From NCBI RefSeq assembly GCF_000301075.1, contig NZ_JH932293.1, forward strand, positions 111,988 through 175,987: a stretch of 64,000 bases of DNA. The letters run 5' to 3'. The stretch comes from Bergeyella zoohelcum ATCC 43767. Lineage in GTDB: Bacteria; Bacteroidota; Bacteroidia; Flavobacteriales; Weeksellaceae. The translations under genes were made by a program, and so were the position numbers. Positions 8,445-17,453 of this stretch are shown piece by piece (the stretch's first letter is position 1; every line of letters begins with the position of its first letter). A model generated the notes under the pieces. The model was not told the DNA's origin. It did not search any database and saw only the letters and a list, made by a program, of their open reading frames with translations.

Positions 8445-11306
8445 TTAAAATGTTAAATTAACCCCTAAACTATAAGTCTTCATTGGAGGTAATGCCAAAG
8501 AACTTGTTCCTCCAACTTGAAAATCTGGATCAAATTTTAGATTCTTATCAAAGGTATAAGTCCAAATATTATTCCCAACAAGATAAATTTGAACAGCGGA
8601 AAGCCCTGTCCCACTTAGAGTGTTTTTATTAAATGTATAAGCAACTTTCAAACTTCTTAATCTTAAATGATCTCCCTTATACAAAAATCTAGTAGATGTA
8701 GCACTTGCATTTAAATTTCCTTTTCCAAAAATAGGAGCTGGATTAAGAGCATCTTTATTTTCTGGTGTCCAATAATCCAATTGATCAGCAACACCTGGAT
8801 AACTAGCTACATACTGCCCATCACTAAATAAATAATTCATATACCCTCCGTAAATCTTACTACCGAAGCCATAACTCATTTGAGCATCTATGGTAAAATT
8901 TTTAATTTCAATCTGTGTATCTACACCTCCAAATAGTGTTGCATAAGGACTTCCCTGAATTTCCATTTTGGCTTGATTATAGTTTGATGTTGTTTCTCCA
9001 TCTTTTCCATTAATATACCAAAGAGGCTTACCAGTATCACGGTCAACTCCCGCCCATTTTCTCATATAAAAAGCATTGGCCACCTCTCCTTCTCTCAAAA
9101 TCCGAGAGCCTGAAATCACATCGTTACCTCCAAATAACTTTGTTACTTTGTTATTTAAAGTGCCCAAATTACCTCCAAGATTCCATCTAAAATCTTCCGT
9201 CTTAATAATATCCGCTGATATATTAAATTCAAATCCAGAATTAGACATAGTCCCCACATTCACATACTTAATGGCATAAGGACTAGAATTTACTACCGTA
9301 TACCCTGCCTGTGCAAGAGACAATGGAATACTAAAAATCATATCCGAAGTTTCCTTGTGATAATAAGCTACTCCTAAATTTAATCTATTTTTAAAGAATG
9401 CCAAATCCAATCCAGCATTGAAAGGCTTTACCGATTCCCATCTTAAATCGGGATTATTCACTCCTCTTGGATACCCTCCTGCTTGCTCTCCATAATTAAA
9501 AGAATATCTATAAGTCGAATATGGTATAACATCTTTAGATGGCATATTACCTACTTTACCATACGAAGCAGAAAACTTAATTTGAGATATTGCGTCAATA
9601 TTCTTTATAAATTCTAGTCTAGCTAAATCTATTCCTACACCTGCTGACCAAAAATACCCAGTCTTCTTATCTGGCCAGAAATTAGATACTTTATCTTGTC
9701 TTCCTGATAAGTCTAATAAAAATAATTTATCGTAATCATAATGTAAAGTTGCAGCGTATCCACCTCTTGTATTTATGGCTTTTGCTCCTCTTACATCCCT
9801 TGGTATAATAAAATTATCCAATGTGTACAGTTTTGGTGAACCTACTACATTAGAGTTTCCTCCTACCAGTCTATAATCTTCCTTATAAGCCTCTTGTATT
9901 AAACTAGCAGAAAAATTATTTACTTCTCCAAGCTTCCAAGCATAACTTAAGATATTCTGAATATTAAAATTAAAATATCTAGTAGAATAACTCGTCATAG
10001 ACCCGCCCAAATTAAACCCATCTCCATGAAGAGGTGATCTATAATTATCCTCTTCTATGTTGATAAATTCAGGAGCAAATACAAACCTATAACTCAAACC
10101 TTTAAAAAACTTATATTCGGCTTGAAGATTACCAAAAATCCTCGCTGTGTTAGCGTGTTGATAATTTAAATCTTGTAAAGCGGCTACATTAAACAAGTTG
10201 TTAGACATTCTATTTCTCACCCCTAAATTATAAGAACCATCAGGATTTCTCACTGGATCTGTAGGTCTAAGGAAATATTGCCCCAATATAGGGTTCGCGA
10301 AGGTTCCTCCATCAGATAAAGTACTCGTCTTACCATAAGAAGCCTGAAGATCTGACGATAAAGTCAACTTATCTGTCGCTCTATAATTAACCTTAGTAGC
10401 AAAAGTAGTTCTTTTAAAAGAGGAATTTCTAACTATCCCCTCTTGTTCAAAATAACCTAGAGATGAAAAATAAGTAATCTTATCATTCCCCCCTGAAACA
10501 GATGCATTAACTTTGCTCAATACAGCACCACCTGTGTTTTCCGTCTCTCTCCTCCAATCTGTATCATAAGGAGTGTTAAAAATCGTTGCTATCGCTCCTC
10601 CATATACGCCATTCACCGCATTTTGGTATGCCATATTATAGCCCACTTTTTTCTCATTAGCCAACGATTGAGCCAATAATTGTCTATATTGAGAGGCAGT
10701 CAACGACTTATATCCTTCAACTGCTCTATAGGAAACCCCCGTTTCCGAACTCACATTAAATTGTGCTCTTCCTCTTTTTCCAGATTTAGTTGTTATAATA
10801 ACAACTCCAGCCCCCGCATCTGCCCCATATACTGCAGTAGAAACAGCATCTTTTAATACTGTTACGCTCTCTATATCTGCCTCATTTAAATTAGCCAAAA
10901 TATTAGCCGTAGTAGTATTTTGAGTCAAATCCCCTTGTGCTACACGAACTCCATCAATTACAACAATAGGATTGTTTCTACCATTTACAGAAGCCATACC
11001 ACGAATACGAATTGCTGCTGCTCCTCCAGGTTGTCCAGTACTCATTCCCGTTTGTACGCCAGGCACCCTTCCTGCTAAAGCCTTATCAATAGACCCCAAA
11101 GAAACATCTGCAATTTCTTTTCCAATCTTTCCAACAGAGCCAGTTAATTCAGAGATTACTTTCTTTTGACCAAATCCCACAATAACCACCTCCTCAATCT
11201 TTTTTTCTTTCTGTACTGTGTCATTTTTCGCTTTTTGTGCCAACATCATTTGGCCACCCAAAAAGAAAAGCACACCAGCACTTAAAACTTTTGATTTAAC
11301 ACTCAT
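8445..11306 (-). CDS. SusC/RagA family TonB-linked outer-membrane transporter
   Basis: A 953-residue outer-membrane barrel that imports ligand captured by SusD, driven by TonB. Residues 1-23 are a signal peptide. Directly after it comes the TonB-box region KKIEEVVIVGFGQKK, then the plug domain (SVGKIGKE...NPIVVIDGVR...VLKDAVSTAVYGADAGAGVVIITTKSG) and a beta-barrel ending in aromatic LGVNLTF. The N-terminal carboxypeptidase-regulatory-like domain found in many SusC proteins is absent, making this a short form. The barrel mentions repeated Asn/Ser/Tyr-rich strands and no frameshift. It is first in a two-gene operon with susD; the ExbB-ExbD-TonB set at 59463-62445 could energise it. Confidence 0.95.
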   Translation of the reverse strand: MSVKSKVLSAGVLFFLGGQMMLAQKAKNDTVQKEKKIEEVVIVGFGQKKVISELTGSVGKIGKEIADVSLGSIDKALAGRVPGVQTGMSTGQPGGAAAIRIRGMASVNGRNNPIVVIDGVRVAQGDLTQNTTTANILANLNEADIESVTVLKDAVSTAVYGADAGAGVVIITTKSGKRGRAQFNVSSETGVSYRAVEGYKSLTASQYRQLLAQSLANEKKVGYNMAYQNAVNGVYGGAIATIFNTPYDTDWRRETENTGGAVLSKVNASVSGGNDKITYFSSLGYFEQEGIVRNSSFKRTTFATKVNYRATDKLTLSSDLQASYGKTSTLSDGGTFANPILGQYFLRPTDPVRNPDGSYNLGVRNRMSNNLFNVAALQDLNYQHANTARIFGNLQAEYKFFKGLSYRFVFAPEFINIEEDNYRSPLHGDGFNLGGSMTSYSTRYFNFNIQNILSYAWKLGEVNNFSASLIQEAYKEDYRLVGGNSNVVGSPKLYTLDNFIIPRDVRGAKAINTRGGYAATLHYDYDKLFLLDLSGRQDKVSNFWPDKKTGYFWSAGVGIDLARLEFIKNIDAISQIKFSASYGKVGNMPSKDVIPYSTYRYSFNYGEQAGGYPRGVNNPDLRWESVKPFNAGLDLAFFKNRLNLGVAYYHKETSDMIFSIPLSLAQAGYTVVNSSPYAIKYVNVGTMSNSGFEFNISADIIKTEDFRWNLGGNLGTLNNKVTKLFGGNDVISGSRILREGEVANAFYMRKWAGVDRDTGKPLWYINGKDGETTSNYNQAKMEIQGSPYATLFGGVDTQIEIKNFTIDAQMSYGFGSKIYGGYMNYLFSDGQYVASYPGVADQLDYWTPENKDALNPAPIFGKGNLNASATSTRFLYKGDHLRLRSLKVAYTFNKNTLSGTGLSAVQIYLVGNNIWTYTFDKNLKFDPDFQVGGTSSLALPPMKTYSLGVNLTF

Positions 11307-11334
11307 ATTAACAATTTTTAATATTTCTTAGTCG

Positions 11335-11365
11335 CAAATATGTTAAGAAATTTTAATATAACCAA
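11335..11365 (-). promoter_or_regulatory. Probable susC promoter
   Basis: Minus strand: TTG (11363-11365), 20-base spacer, CATATTTG (11335-11342), one mismatch to TAnnTTTG. It would start transcription about 25 bases before the susC ATG. Confidence 0.5.
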
Positions 11366-11456
11366 ATTAATTAACTTTTTTTTTTGATTATGAGTTATTT
11401 TTTCTCATTCTAAAAAAGAAATTTATTCTTGTTTACCACATATCTACTTGTTTTTA

Positions 11457-12245
11457 TTATAAACCGCTGTATTTTCTCATAAGATTTTCATACCACTTTT
11501 GTGGCAGCAGCCATTTGAGTGGAATGCCTATTTTTTGCCCTAATTTCCCATAATAATAATGTGCTTTCCAATGTTTTTTTTGCAACAACCTTTCCATATA
11601 AGCGGCTACCCCATCAGGTTCCATTCCTTCATCTACATGGGTGTTCATAAGTGCATATACCTTTTGAAAAGTGGCACGATAGGGAGAAGATACTTCTGAT
11701 TTTACCCTATGGTCTGCAATATTCGTTTTAATATCTCCTAGATGAAGGGTACATACTTCTATATTCCATGGAGACACTTCATACCGAATGGCTTCTGTCA
11801 CTTTATCCACAGCTGATTTTGAAGCGGAATAAAACCCTCTGAACGGCAATCCCATCTCTGAACCAATGCTAGAAATATTAACAATATGCCCTACTTTCTG
11901 TTTTCGCATGGTAGGCAATACCGCAGACATCATCTGAACTACTCCCACTAGATTAAGATTAAACAGCCTAATAATTTCTGCCTTAGAAGCGTCTTCCACA
12001 GGCCCCACCATACCCATTCCTGCATTATTAATCAGAACATCTATACTACCCTGTTCTTCTAATATACGATGAATAGCTCTTTCTACTTGTTCTTTTTCAG
12101 TAATATCCGTGGGAATAGAAGTGAAATAAGCATTCTCTACTACCTTTCGGCTCAGTCCATAGACCCTATGCCCTTTCTTCCCAAAATACTCCGCAAGGGC
12201 AAAACCAATTCCGGAAGACGCCCCTGTAATGACTATCGTTTTCAA
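11457..12245 (-). CDS. SDR family NAD(P)-dependent oxidoreductase
   Basis: A 262-residue classical short-chain dehydrogenase. It has the cofactor motif GASSGIG (residues 7-13), NNAGMG (about 88-93), a catalytic Ser in NISSIGS, and the YSASK active-site Tyr/Lys motif. The C-terminal part (RLLQKKHWKAHYYYGKLGQKIGIPLKWLLPQKWYENLMRK is basic and aromatic) may associate with membrane. Substrate unknown; these proteins are often annotated as sterol or acyl reductases without proof. It follows pckA on the same strand but a terminator separates them, so it is probably transcribed independently. Confidence 0.88.
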   Translation of the reverse strand: MKTIVITGASSGIGFALAEYFGKKGHRVYGLSRKVVENAYFTSIPTDITEKEQVERAIHRILEEQGSIDVLINNAGMGMVGPVEDASKAEIIRLFNLNLVGVVQMMSAVLPTMRKQKVGHIVNISSIGSEMGLPFRGFYSASKSAVDKVTEAIRYEVSPWNIEVCTLHLGDIKTNIADHRVKSEVSSPYRATFQKVYALMNTHVDEGMEPDGVAAYMERLLQKKHWKAHYYYGKLGQKIGIPLKWLLPQKWYENLMRKYSGL

Positions 12246-12272
12246 TATTTGTTCATTTAAGAATGTAAAAAT

Positions 12273-12302
12273 AAAAAACCTTTGGCAAAAACACCAAAGG
12301 TT
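12273..12302 (-). terminator. Terminator of pckA
   Basis: Stem AACCTTTGG / CCAAAGGTT (9 bp), loop of 8, then T-rich sequence on the minus strand, immediately after the pckA stop at 12324 and before the SDR start at 12245. Confidence 0.85.
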
Positions 12303-12323
12303 CTATACTGATTCAATATGAGA

Positions 12324-13925
12324 TTACAATTGAGGTCCTGCAGCTACCAAGCGTTTACCTTCTTCGTTATCACAATATTGTTCAAAGTTTTTAATGTATC
12401 TCGCAGCCAAATCTTTTGCTTTTGCTTCCCATTCAGATGCATCTGCATAAGTTTCACGAGGATCAAGGATACCTTCAGATACATTTGGTAATGCTGTAGG
12501 AATCTCAAGATTCATAATTGGAACGACGGTTTTAGGAGCGTTTTCAATAGAACCACCAATGATGGCATCAATAATCGCTCTTGTGTCTTTAAGGGAAATT
12601 CTCTTTCCTGTTCCATTCCATCCCGTATTCACCAAATATGCTTTCGCTCCATGCTCTTTCATTTTACCAATTAAAGTCTTAGAGTACATGGTTGGGTGAA
12701 GTGTAAGGAAAGCCTCTCCAAATGCTGGCGAGAAAGAAGGCTGAGGTTCTGTAATTCCTCTTTCAGTACCGGCTAATTTAGAGGTATATCCGCAAAGGAA
12801 GTGATACTGTGCTTGGTCATCATTCAAAATAGACACTGGAGGCAATACCCCAAAAGCATCTGCTGAAAGGTACACAATCTTCTTTGCATGTCCTGCCTTA
12901 GATGGCAATACTATCTTACTGATATGATGAATAGGATAAGAAACACGAGTATTTTCCGTGATAGAACCATCTGTATAATCTGGAGAGCCATCTTTTATCA
13001 CTACATTCTCTAGAAGTGCATCTCTCTTAATTGCCTTATAGATATCTGGCTCTTTCTCAAAGCTAAGGTCAATTACTTTCGCATAGCAACCTCCCTCGTA
13101 GTTAAATACACCATGGTCATCCCATCCGTGCTCATCATCCCCAATGAGGTATCTCTTAGGGTCTGCGGAAAGCGTAGTTTTCCCCGTTCCAGAAAGCCCG
13201 AAGAAAAGTGCCACATCTCCCTCTTCACCTACATTTGCCGAACAGTGCATAGAAGCCATGCCTTTCAATGGAAGATAGTAATTCATGATAGCGAACATTC
13301 CTTTTTTCATTTCTCCACCATACCAAGTACCTCCAATGATTTGCACTTTTTCAGTAAGGTCAAACATAATGAAGTTTTCAGAATTAAGCCCTTGAGCTTC
13401 CCAGTTCGGATTCGTTACTTTGGAACCATTCATCACCACAAAATCTGGTTCGCCAAAATTTTGTAATTCATAGAAAGAAGGTCTAATGAACATATTCGTT
13501 ACAAAGTGTGCTTGCCATGCTACCTCCATCACGAATCTTACTTTCAATCTTGTATCAGGATTCGTTCCACAGAATGCATCTACCACGAAAAGCTTTTTCG
13601 ATTTAGACAACTGATTTGTTACAAGACCTTTACAAGACTGGAAAATTTCTGGCGTAGTAGGAAAGTTTACTTTACCATCCCAGCAAATGGTATTTTCGGT
13701 AGTAGCATCTTTAACGATGTATCTATCCTTAGGAGAACGCCCTGTAAAGATACCTGTTTTTACTGCTACAGCTCCCGAGTCTGTAAGTTCACCTTTTTCA
13801 AAGCCTTCATTTTCTGAAGACATTTCTGCTTGGTACAATTCTTCATAGCTTGGATTGTACACCACCTCGAAATCGCCTGTAATACCTAGTTTTTGTAGCG
13901 ATTGTTTAATCAATTCGTTTTTCAT
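12324..13925 (-). CDS. pckA: Phosphoenolpyruvate carboxykinase (ATP)
   Basis: Interconverts oxaloacetate + ATP with phosphoenolpyruvate + CO2 + ADP, central to gluconeogenesis and, in many Bacteroidota, to anaplerotic CO2 fixation. The 533-residue protein is the ATP-type: kinase-1a P-loop [12 protein letters not shown], metal-binding [15 protein letters not shown], and the substrate loop [10 protein letters not shown]. Start [14 protein letters not shown] is compatible with the family length. Monocistronic, ended by the terminator at 12273-12302. Confidence 0.98.
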   Translation of the reverse strand: MKNELIKQSLQKLGITGDFEVVYNPSYEELYQAEMSSENEGFEKGELTDSGAVAVKTGIFTGRSPKDRYIVKDATTENTICWDGKVNFPTTPEIFQSCKGLVTNQLSKSKKLFVVDAFCGTNPDTRLKVRFVMEVAWQAHFVTNMFIRPSFYELQNFGEPDFVVMNGSKVTNPNWEAQGLNSENFIMFDLTEKVQIIGGTWYGGEMKKGMFAIMNYYLPLKGMASMHCSANVGEEGDVALFFGLSGTGKTTLSADPKRYLIGDDEHGWDDHGVFNYEGGCYAKVIDLSFEKEPDIYKAIKRDALLENVVIKDGSPDYTDGSITENTRVSYPIHHISKIVLPSKAGHAKKIVYLSADAFGVLPPVSILNDDQAQYHFLCGYTSKLAGTERGITEPQPSFSPAFGEAFLTLHPTMYSKTLIGKMKEHGAKAYLVNTGWNGTGKRISLKDTRAIIDAIIGGSIENAPKTVVPIMNLEIPTALPNVSEGILDPRETYADASEWEAKAKDLAARYIKNFEQYCDNEEGKRLVAAGPQL

Positions 13926-14139
13926 AGGAATAATAAAAAGTCTGATAAAGATACTATATTTTACTGAATGTTTTCACTTTTTTTTCAAAAAGGAATGCTC
14001 AAAAGTACAATTTTCTACAATATAAACGATATTTATTTAAAATGATTTTCATCATATCCGATTATTTATCACCCAACCATCAATGTAAAACACGAACACT
14101 ATTCCCCCTTTTCTTCCTGCAAAGAAACTTCATCCTAAA

Positions 14140-14173
14140 AAAATAAAGACACCTTTTACCAAGATGTCTTTAT
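14140..14173 (-). terminator. Terminator of rpsP
   Basis: Stem ATAAAGACA / TGTCTTTAT (9 bp, 14143-14151 with 14165-14173), followed on the minus strand by T-rich sequence. It lies about 27 bases past the rpsP stop. Confidence 0.75.
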
Positions 14174-14199
14174 CATGTATCATTCTTAAATATGTAATA

Positions 14200-14745
14200 T
14201 TACGCTTCTGCTTCTGGCGTTTCCTCTGCAGCAGATTCTTCCGCTACTTCCTCAGTAGTTGCCTCTGCATTAGCTGCTTCTTCTGCCGCTTTCAATTGTG
14301 CTTCTTTAGCCGCAATTCTATCAGCATTTACTTTTTGCTCCGCCTCGAAAGCTGCTTTCTTAGCTTCTGCTTTAGCATTGGCAAGACTATCTTTCTTACC
14401 TTGTACTTTAGCTTCTTTTTCTTCTAGCCAAGCGTTAAATCTCTTTTCAGCTTCTGCCTCATCAAAAGCCCCCTTAGCTACCCCACCTTGAAGGTGTTTT
14501 TTATACAATGCTCCTTTATAAGAAAGGATAGCACGAGCCGTATCTGTAGGCTGAGCACCATTGTTTAGCCACTGTACTGCTGCATCTACATTAAGCTCAA
14601 TAGTTGCAGGGTTAGTAATTGGGTTATAAGTTCCTAATTTTTCAATGAACTTACCATCTCTTTTTGCACGAGAATCTGCTACTACGATGTGGAAAAAAGG
14701 CTTTCCTTTTTTACCATGTCTCTGTAATCTAATTTTTACTGACAT
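14200..14745 (-). CDS. rpsP: 30S ribosomal protein S16 with long acidic tail
   Basis: Small-subunit assembly protein. Residues 1-80 are the conserved S16 core ([26 protein letters not shown]...). The chain then continues to 181 residues through a charged Ala/Glu/Lys-rich stretch ending EETPEAEA, roughly double the length of most bacterial S16. Extended S16 proteins are normal for Flavobacteriia, so this is not a fusion or error. The tail is predicted to be helical or disordered. No trmD or rimM neighbour is present, unlike the E. coli arrangement. Confidence 0.97.
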   Translation of the reverse strand: MSVKIRLQRHGKKGKPFFHIVVADSRAKRDGKFIEKLGTYNPITNPATIELNVDAAVQWLNNGAQPTDTARAILSYKGALYKKHLQGGVAKGAFDEAEAEKRFNAWLEEKEAKVQGKKDSLANAKAEAKKAAFEAEQKVNADRIAAKEAQLKAAEEAANAEATTEEVAEESAAEETPEAEA

Positions 14746-14794
14746 AAAATTTTGGTTTTATGGGAACTCGTCCCTTGTTATAATATTTGAAGTG

Positions 14795-14802
14795 CAAAGA
14801 TA
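14795..14802 (-). promoter_or_regulatory. rpsP -7 promoter box
   Basis: TATCTTTG on the minus strand, exact TAnnTTTG match, about 50 bases upstream of the rpsP ATG. The leader contains a small GGGA-CGAGT-TCCC hairpin between the promoter and the start codon; whether it takes part in autoregulation cannot be judged from one sequence. Confidence 0.45.
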
Positions 14803-14869
14803 AAAAAATATTTGAAATGAAATTTAACAGCGTTATATTTTTGTTTGATATATTTTCCACTTGGTGTTT

Positions 14870-14946
14870 GGGATACTTTGCCAAAGTGCTTTAAAATTTT
14901 CTTAAGACTCAAGAAATTTAAGCAAAACAAAAAGTCAATACAAGTT
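14870..14946. repeat. Interspersed element R1, copy B
   Basis: Contains GGATACTTTGCCAAAGT and, about 40 bases later, AAATTTAAGCAAAACAAAAA followed by GTCAA. Same order, spacing class and orientation as copies A (3552-3630) and C (38867-38930). Lies between rpsP and the DUF5606 terminator. Confidence 0.6.
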
Positions 14947-14949
14947 CAT

Positions 14950-14975
14950 AAAAAAAGCTACTCTTAAGAGTAGCT
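14950..14975 (-). terminator. Terminator of the ruvX-def-DUF5606 group
   Basis: Perfect palindrome AGCTACTCTTAAGAGTAGCT (14956-14975) with a 7-T run following on the minus strand, 10 bases after the DUF5606 stop. Confidence 0.88.
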
Positions 14976-14984
14976 CTAATGAAT

Positions 14985-15401
14985 TTATCCAGCAGTTTCC
15001 TCCTCGGTAACAAAACTTTCTTCTGTGATATATCCCGCTTTTTGAAGAATATTGTACCACTGTGCCAATTTCTTAATATCCGAAATATACACTCTATCTC
15101 TATCATAATCTACTAAAGCTTCTTCCATGAATTTTCTCAGTTCGTCATCAGAAGACTTATGAGAAATAGTTTCATTGTATCCGTTTGCTTTTGCTATATT
15201 ATGAAACACTTCAAATAACGGAACTTCTGCTTCAGTAGTAAACATGGCAATATTGTCCAATAAACTTACCTGACTATTATTCCCAATGCTCATTTTCTTC
15301 TTGGAAATAACATCTTCTATGATAAAGCCATTTCTTAACTGAGATACCAACTTATAAAGTCCCGGTTTTCCAGAGATGGAAATAATTTTTTCTAATTTCA
15401 T
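14985..15401 (-). CDS. DUF5606 family protein
   Basis: A 138-residue soluble protein with no signal peptide. The N-terminus MKLEKIISISGKPGLYKLV and the central region with KKMSIGNNSQVSLLDNIAMF are characteristic of DUF5606, a family I know only from Bacteroidota and for which no function is established. The C-terminal part is acidic (YITEESFVTEEETAG). It is third in a tight minus-strand group ruvX-def-DUF5606 (27 bases after def) that ends in a strong terminator, so it probably shares a transcript with these translation and DNA-repair genes. Confidence 0.88.
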   Translation of the reverse strand: MKLEKIISISGKPGLYKLVSQLRNGFIIEDVISKKKMSIGNNSQVSLLDNIAMFTTEAEVPLFEVFHNIAKANGYNETISHKSSDDELRKFMEEALVDYDRDRVYISDIKKLAQWYNILQKAGYITEESFVTEEETAG

Positions 15402-15428
15402 ATCGTATATTAATTATATTATTCTTTA

Positions 15429-16001
15429 TTATTTAGGAAAACGCATTTTATAGTTCACATTTACCTCGCCATTCATTATTTTTTGGAGCTTCCCTTTTAC
15501 CAATTTCTTTTTCAATGCCGAAAGATGATCTGTAAACAAAATCCCCTCTAAGTGATCATATTCATGCTGAATCACTCTTGCTCTAATGTCTGAAAAGGTC
15601 TCTTTATGATACTCAAAGTTTTCATCCCAATATTCTATTGTAATGGTTTCTTTTCTTTTCACATCTTCTCTCACATCAGGAATAGAAAGACAGCCTTCAT
15701 TAAATTTCCACTCCGCACCCGTCTCCTCTATCATTTGGGCATTGATGAACACTTTTTTAAAATCTTTCAGTTCATCAGCAATATCTTCATAGTCCTCATC
15801 TTCTGCCAGAGGAGTTACATCTACCACAAACAGACGAATATCCAGTCCTATTTGAGGAGCTGCAAGACCAATACCATTAGACGCATGCATGGTCTCCACC
15901 ATATTATCTATTAACTCCTTCAGTTTAGGATAGTTTTCATCAATATTTTTTGCTTTCTTCCGAAGCACAGGATCTCCAAAAGCACGAATAGGAAGTATCA
16001 T
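15429..16001 (-). CDS. def: Peptide deformylase (first copy)
   Basis: Removes the formyl group from nascent N-terminal Met. All three motifs are intact in the 190 residues: GIGLAAPQIG, NEGCLSIP (metal-ligand Cys) and QHEYDHLEG (HExxH metal motif). The start codon overlaps the ruvX stop by four bases (ATGA), indicating translational coupling. This is probably the housekeeping copy; a second, divergent deformylase lies at 20557-21138. Confidence 0.96.
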   Translation of the reverse strand: MILPIRAFGDPVLRKKAKNIDENYPKLKELIDNMVETMHASNGIGLAAPQIGLDIRLFVVDVTPLAEDEDYEDIADELKDFKKVFINAQMIEETGAEWKFNEGCLSIPDVREDVKRKETITIEYWDENFEYHKETFSDIRARVIQHEYDHLEGILFTDHLSALKKKLVKGKLQKIMNGEVNVNYKMRFPK

Positions 16002-16414
16002 TTCTGTATTTGTTCTAAAAAATTCTGTAATAAAATGGTGGCACTCACCTTATCAATAAGTTCTTTTTTCTCTCTCTGTTTTTTATTTTTCCCACTTTGG
16101 CTGATGAAATGAGATGCAATTTTAGAAGTAAACCTTTCATCTAATCTCCTCACTTCCACCGCAGGAAATAACGCCTGAAATTTCTGAATAAAAACCAATA
16201 TTTCTTGCTCTATTTCAGAAGGATTCCCACGCAAATCCACCGGTTGTCCTACCACTAAAATATCTACTTTATTCCATGAAAAATACTGCTCAAAGAAAGA
16301 AAATAATTTCTCCGTAGGCACAGTATCCAAGCCACTGGCAATAATTCTCATATCATCTGTAGCCGCCAGACCACATCTTTTACCTCCATAATCCAAGGCT
16401 AAAATCTGTCCCAT
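15998..16414 (-). CDS. ruvX: Putative pre-16S rRNA nuclease / Holliday junction resolvase YqgF
   Basis: A 138-residue RNase H-fold protein of the YqgF/RuvX family, implicated in processing of pre-16S rRNA 5' ends. It opens with MGQILALDYGGKRCGLA (the first catalytic Asp in LALDYG) and retains VVGQPVDLRGNPSE and RRLDERFTSKIA, the family active-site segments. An ATG at 16465 would add 17 residues not present in the family, so 16414 is preferred. It is the first gene of the ruvX-def-DUF5606 group. Confidence 0.9.
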   Translation of the reverse strand: MGQILALDYGGKRCGLAATDDMRIIASGLDTVPTEKLFSFFEQYFSWNKVDILVVGQPVDLRGNPSEIEQEILVFIQKFQALFPAVEVRRLDERFTSKIASHFISQSGKNKKQREKKELIDKVSATILLQNFLEQIQK

Positions 16415-16745
16415 AGTGGGCAAATTTACAAAAATTATTTTAGGAGATGATGCTTTGCGAATCAAAAATCACTCTGCAGAAAAACAAAGTACTGGTTTAA
16501 ATTTTTCTGACAATAATTGTGTTAAGATGTGATAATCGGTAAGCAGTAGGCAATAAACCTTACATCAAAAGCCCTTGCACTTTTCACTTTGTACAATTTC
16601 TAAATAGCTTGAAAAAAAATGATTCGGTTTAATCTACACTATAAAGCCTCCTTTCTTACCCCCACCTCCTTAACAACACATGTACCTGATTTACAAATTA
16701 TTACAAAATATTTCAAGAAATATTAAACAAAAAATAAAAATTTAT
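16415..16745. other. Intergenic region between ruvX and sodB
   Basis: Divergent intergenic DNA with no gene that I can support. About the first 150 bases must hold the ruvX promoter; the middle is AT-rich with words such as GATAATCGGTAAGCAGTAGGCAA that resemble degenerate intergenic filler elsewhere. The functional signals I can identify (operator and sodB promoter) lie in the next 45 bases. Confidence 0.5.
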
Positions 16746-16787
16746 TTTTTAGGTTACCCTAAAAATATTAATTTTGCTAACCTAAAA
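16746..16787 (+). promoter_or_regulatory. DtxR/IdeR-like operator over the sodB promoter
   Basis: Two overlapping symmetry levels. TTTTAGGTTA (16747-16756) and TAACCTAAAA (16778-16787) form a perfect 10-bp inverted repeat with a 21-base spacer, and TTTTTAGG-TTAC-CCTAAAAA (16746-16765) is a palindrome by itself. TTAGGTTA/TAACCTAA is the half-site of the DtxR/IdeR iron-box consensus (TTAGGTTAGnCTAACCTAA); each arm here has one exact and one degenerate half. The arms bracket the -7 box at 16769-16776, the geometry expected of a metal-responsive repressor. Which regulator and which metal are inference. Confidence 0.65.
16769..16776 (+). promoter_or_regulatory. sodB -7 promoter box
   Basis: TAATTTTG, exact TAnnTTTG match, lying between the two arms of the inverted repeat. 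The predicted start near 16783 gives a leader of about 70 bases. No clear TTG at -33; that position is occupied by the operator's left arm. Confidence 0.55.
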
Positions 16788-16855
16788 TATTAAAATAAGT
16801 GCAAATTAAATAATTGAAAAATCAACAATAATAAACATTTAAATCCAAAAATAAA

Positions 16856-17452
16856 ATGAAAATCAATCACACACTTCCAGAGCTTCCGTATGATAAAAAC
16901 GCTCTAAACCCGATTATTACCGAGGAAACTTTTGACTATCACTACGGCAAGCATCACGCTACCTATGTAAACAACCTTGCTGGATTGGTAAAAGATACCG
17001 AATGGGCGGAAAAAGACATCGTGGATATCATCCGAAAAAGCCACGCACAAAACAATGTAGCTATTTTCAACAATGCGGCTCAGCATTGGAATCATTCCTT
17101 TTTTTGGAATTGCCTGTCGCCCGATGGCGGAAAAAATCCTACGGGAAAAATCTCCGAACTCATTAACCGCGATTTCGGAAATTTTGAAAATTTTAAAGAA
17201 CAATTCTCTACCACTGCCGTAAAATTATTCGGTGCAGGTTGGGCGTGGCTGGCTCAAAATCAAGAAGGAAAACTAGAAATTCTCCCAATGAAAGATGCCT
17301 ACACTCCGCTTACCGAAAACAAAACCCCTATCCTTACCCTCGATGTGTGGGAACACGCCTACTATATCGATTACCGAAATGCAAGGCCTAAATTCGTAGA
17401 AGGCTTCTGGGAATTGGTCAATTGGAATTTTGCTAACCAAAATCTGAAATAA
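16856..17452 (+). CDS. sodB: Superoxide dismutase, Fe-type (possibly cambialistic)
   Basis: Converts superoxide to oxygen and hydrogen peroxide. The 198-residue cytoplasmic enzyme has all metal ligands: His in DYHYGKHHATYVNNL, His in AAQHWNHSFFW, and Asp/His in LDVWEHAYYIDYRN. The Gln in NAAQHWNHSFFWN together with GAGWAWLA is the Fe-SOD arrangement (Mn-SODs carry the Gln elsewhere). Bacteroidota SODs of this group can often use Fe or Mn, so the metal is not certain. It is the first gene after the DtxR-like operator, and the next start lies one base past its stop. Confidence 0.95.
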   Translation: MKINHTLPELPYDKNALNPIITEETFDYHYGKHHATYVNNLAGLVKDTEWAEKDIVDIIRKSHAQNNVAIFNNAAQHWNHSFFWNCLSPDGGKNPTGKISELINRDFGNFENFKEQFSTTAVKLFGAGWAWLAQNQEGKLEILPMKDAYTPLTENKTPILTLDVWEHAYYIDYRNARPKFVEGFWELVNWNFANQNLK

Positions 17453-17453
17453 T

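Noticed and set aside
14200-14745. S16 as a fusion or frameshifted gene because of its 181-residue length
   Set aside because: Ala/Glu-rich extensions of S16 are normal in Flavobacteriia, and the frame is clean.
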